This document shows, piece by piece, positions 63,640 through 64,000 of a DNA stretch of 64,000 bases. The position numbers and the translations under genes are program-made. The notes under the pieces are model-generated. The model was given only the letters and a program-made list of their open reading frames with translations. It was not told where the DNA came from and ran no database searches. Every line of letters starts with the position of its first letter. Position 1 is the first letter of the stretch. The DNA is from Pseudomonas profundi (GTDB lineage Bacteria; Pseudomonadota; Gammaproteobacteria; Pseudomonadales; Pseudomonadaceae), in the NCBI RefSeq assembly GCF_008638305.1, contig NZ_VTPZ01000001.1, positions 558,001-622,000 of the forward strand, written 5' to 3'.

Positions 63640-64000
63640 ATGTTCGCTGATTTGTATCCATCACGTGAGCACGATCAACCCAGCTGGCACGAACGGCTAG
63701 ACCCGGTACTCTACCGGCGCGACCTGCACAATGCGCCGATCAGTGCCGAACAGATGGCCAGCTTTGAGCGCGATGGTTATTTGGTATTACCGGAAGTATT
63801 CAGCGCCCGTGAAGTTGAAGTATTCAAGCGGGAGCTGTACCGGATCAGTCAGACACAGGAAGTCCTTGATTCGCCTGCAGCCATACAGGAACCGGACAGC
63901 GGCGCACTGCGCTCGCTGTTCGCGATCCACCGGAGCAATCCGTTGTTTTCCCGGGTAGCGCAGGACGAGCGGATTGCTGGTATTGCCCGCTTCATACTCG
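63640..64000 (+). CDS. ectD: Ectoine 5-hydroxylase, N-terminal part (runs off the window)
   Basis: Fe(II)/2-oxoglutarate dioxygenase converting ectoine to 5-hydroxyectoine. The first 120 codons are visible. They begin MFADLYPSREHDQPSWHERL and include FERDGYLVLPEVFS and LRSLFAIHRSNPLFSRVA, which match EctD; the iron-binding HxD...H lies beyond the window. AGGAGG precedes the ATG, 19 bases after ectC, so ectABCD is one operon. Confidence 0.93.
   Translation, partial: MFADLYPSREHDQPSWHERLDPVLYRRDLHNAPISAEQMASFERDGYLVLPEVFSAREVEVFKRELYRISQTQEVLDSPAAIQEPDSGALRSLFAIHRSNPLFSRVAQDERIAGIARFIL

Overview
The window looks like a chromosomal segment of a Pseudomonadaceae gammaproteobacterium, most likely a marine or halotolerant Pseudomonas relative such as Halopseudomonas. 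GC content is high, and the gene order matches what I remember of Pseudomonas aeruginosa in several blocks: purU-mvaT-sbcB; usp-pykA-fumarase-GGDEF protein-ferredoxin reductase-crotonase; argP-argO-sodB-bifA; and ispF-truD-surE-pcm-nlpD-rpoS. The ectABCD cluster at the right edge indicates osmoadaptation by ectoine and hydroxyectoine. Species assignment is inference; no database search was possible.

Layout. 1-5.6 kb (minus): a tripartite RND efflux operon (adaptor, pump, outer membrane factor). 5.8-9.1 kb (minus): a chemoreceptor, a 66-residue unknown, a CBS-domain protein and purU. 9.3-12.1 kb: mvaT, then sbcB, a PilZ protein and a DUF4124 protein. 12.3-23.7 kb: usp, an Entner-Doudoroff operon edd-pgl-eda (minus), pyk, a repeat-filled gap, class I fumarase, a membrane GGDEF cyclase, a ferredoxin reductase and a crotonase. 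23.8-27.3 kb (minus): a ClsB-like phospholipase D, a diiron MBL-fold protein, AcpH and a coiled-coil membrane protein. 27.6-35 kb: a saccharopine-dehydrogenase-like reductase, argP/argO, sodB, bifA and a FAD-Rieske oxidoreductase. 35.4-41.5 kb (minus): the rpoS-nlpD-DUF368-pcm-surE-truD-ispF block. 41.6-43.6 kb: glutathione-dependent formaldehyde detoxification (fghA, adhC). 43.8-46.6 kb (minus): three small secreted proteins with near-identical signal peptides, interrupted by a second copy of the composite repeat. 46.8-55.5 kb (plus): sensor kinase, NtrC-type regulator, macA, macB, outer membrane factor, an unknown and a membrane-anchored BLUF photoreceptor. 55.6-61 kb: an epoxide-hydrolase-like enzyme, yhhQ behind a preQ1 riboswitch, ligB and speA. 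61.4-64 kb: ectA, ectB, ectC and the 5' part of ectD.

Functional themes are envelope export (RND and MacAB), stress and osmotic adaptation (rpoS, sodB, usp, formaldehyde detoxification, ectoine), c-di-GMP turnover (a cyclase, the phosphodiesterase BifA and a PilZ effector), and central carbon flow (Entner-Doudoroff, pyruvate kinase, fumarase).

The most noteworthy items are the preQ1-I riboswitch overlapping the yhhQ ribosome binding site, a composite palindromic repeat with the same A-B-A layout at two distant loci, the family of low-complexity secreted proteins beside a two-component/MacAB locus, and the BLUF protein with an insertion and a C-terminal membrane helix. No tRNA, rRNA, CRISPR array, insertion sequence, phage or recognisable defence system was seen.
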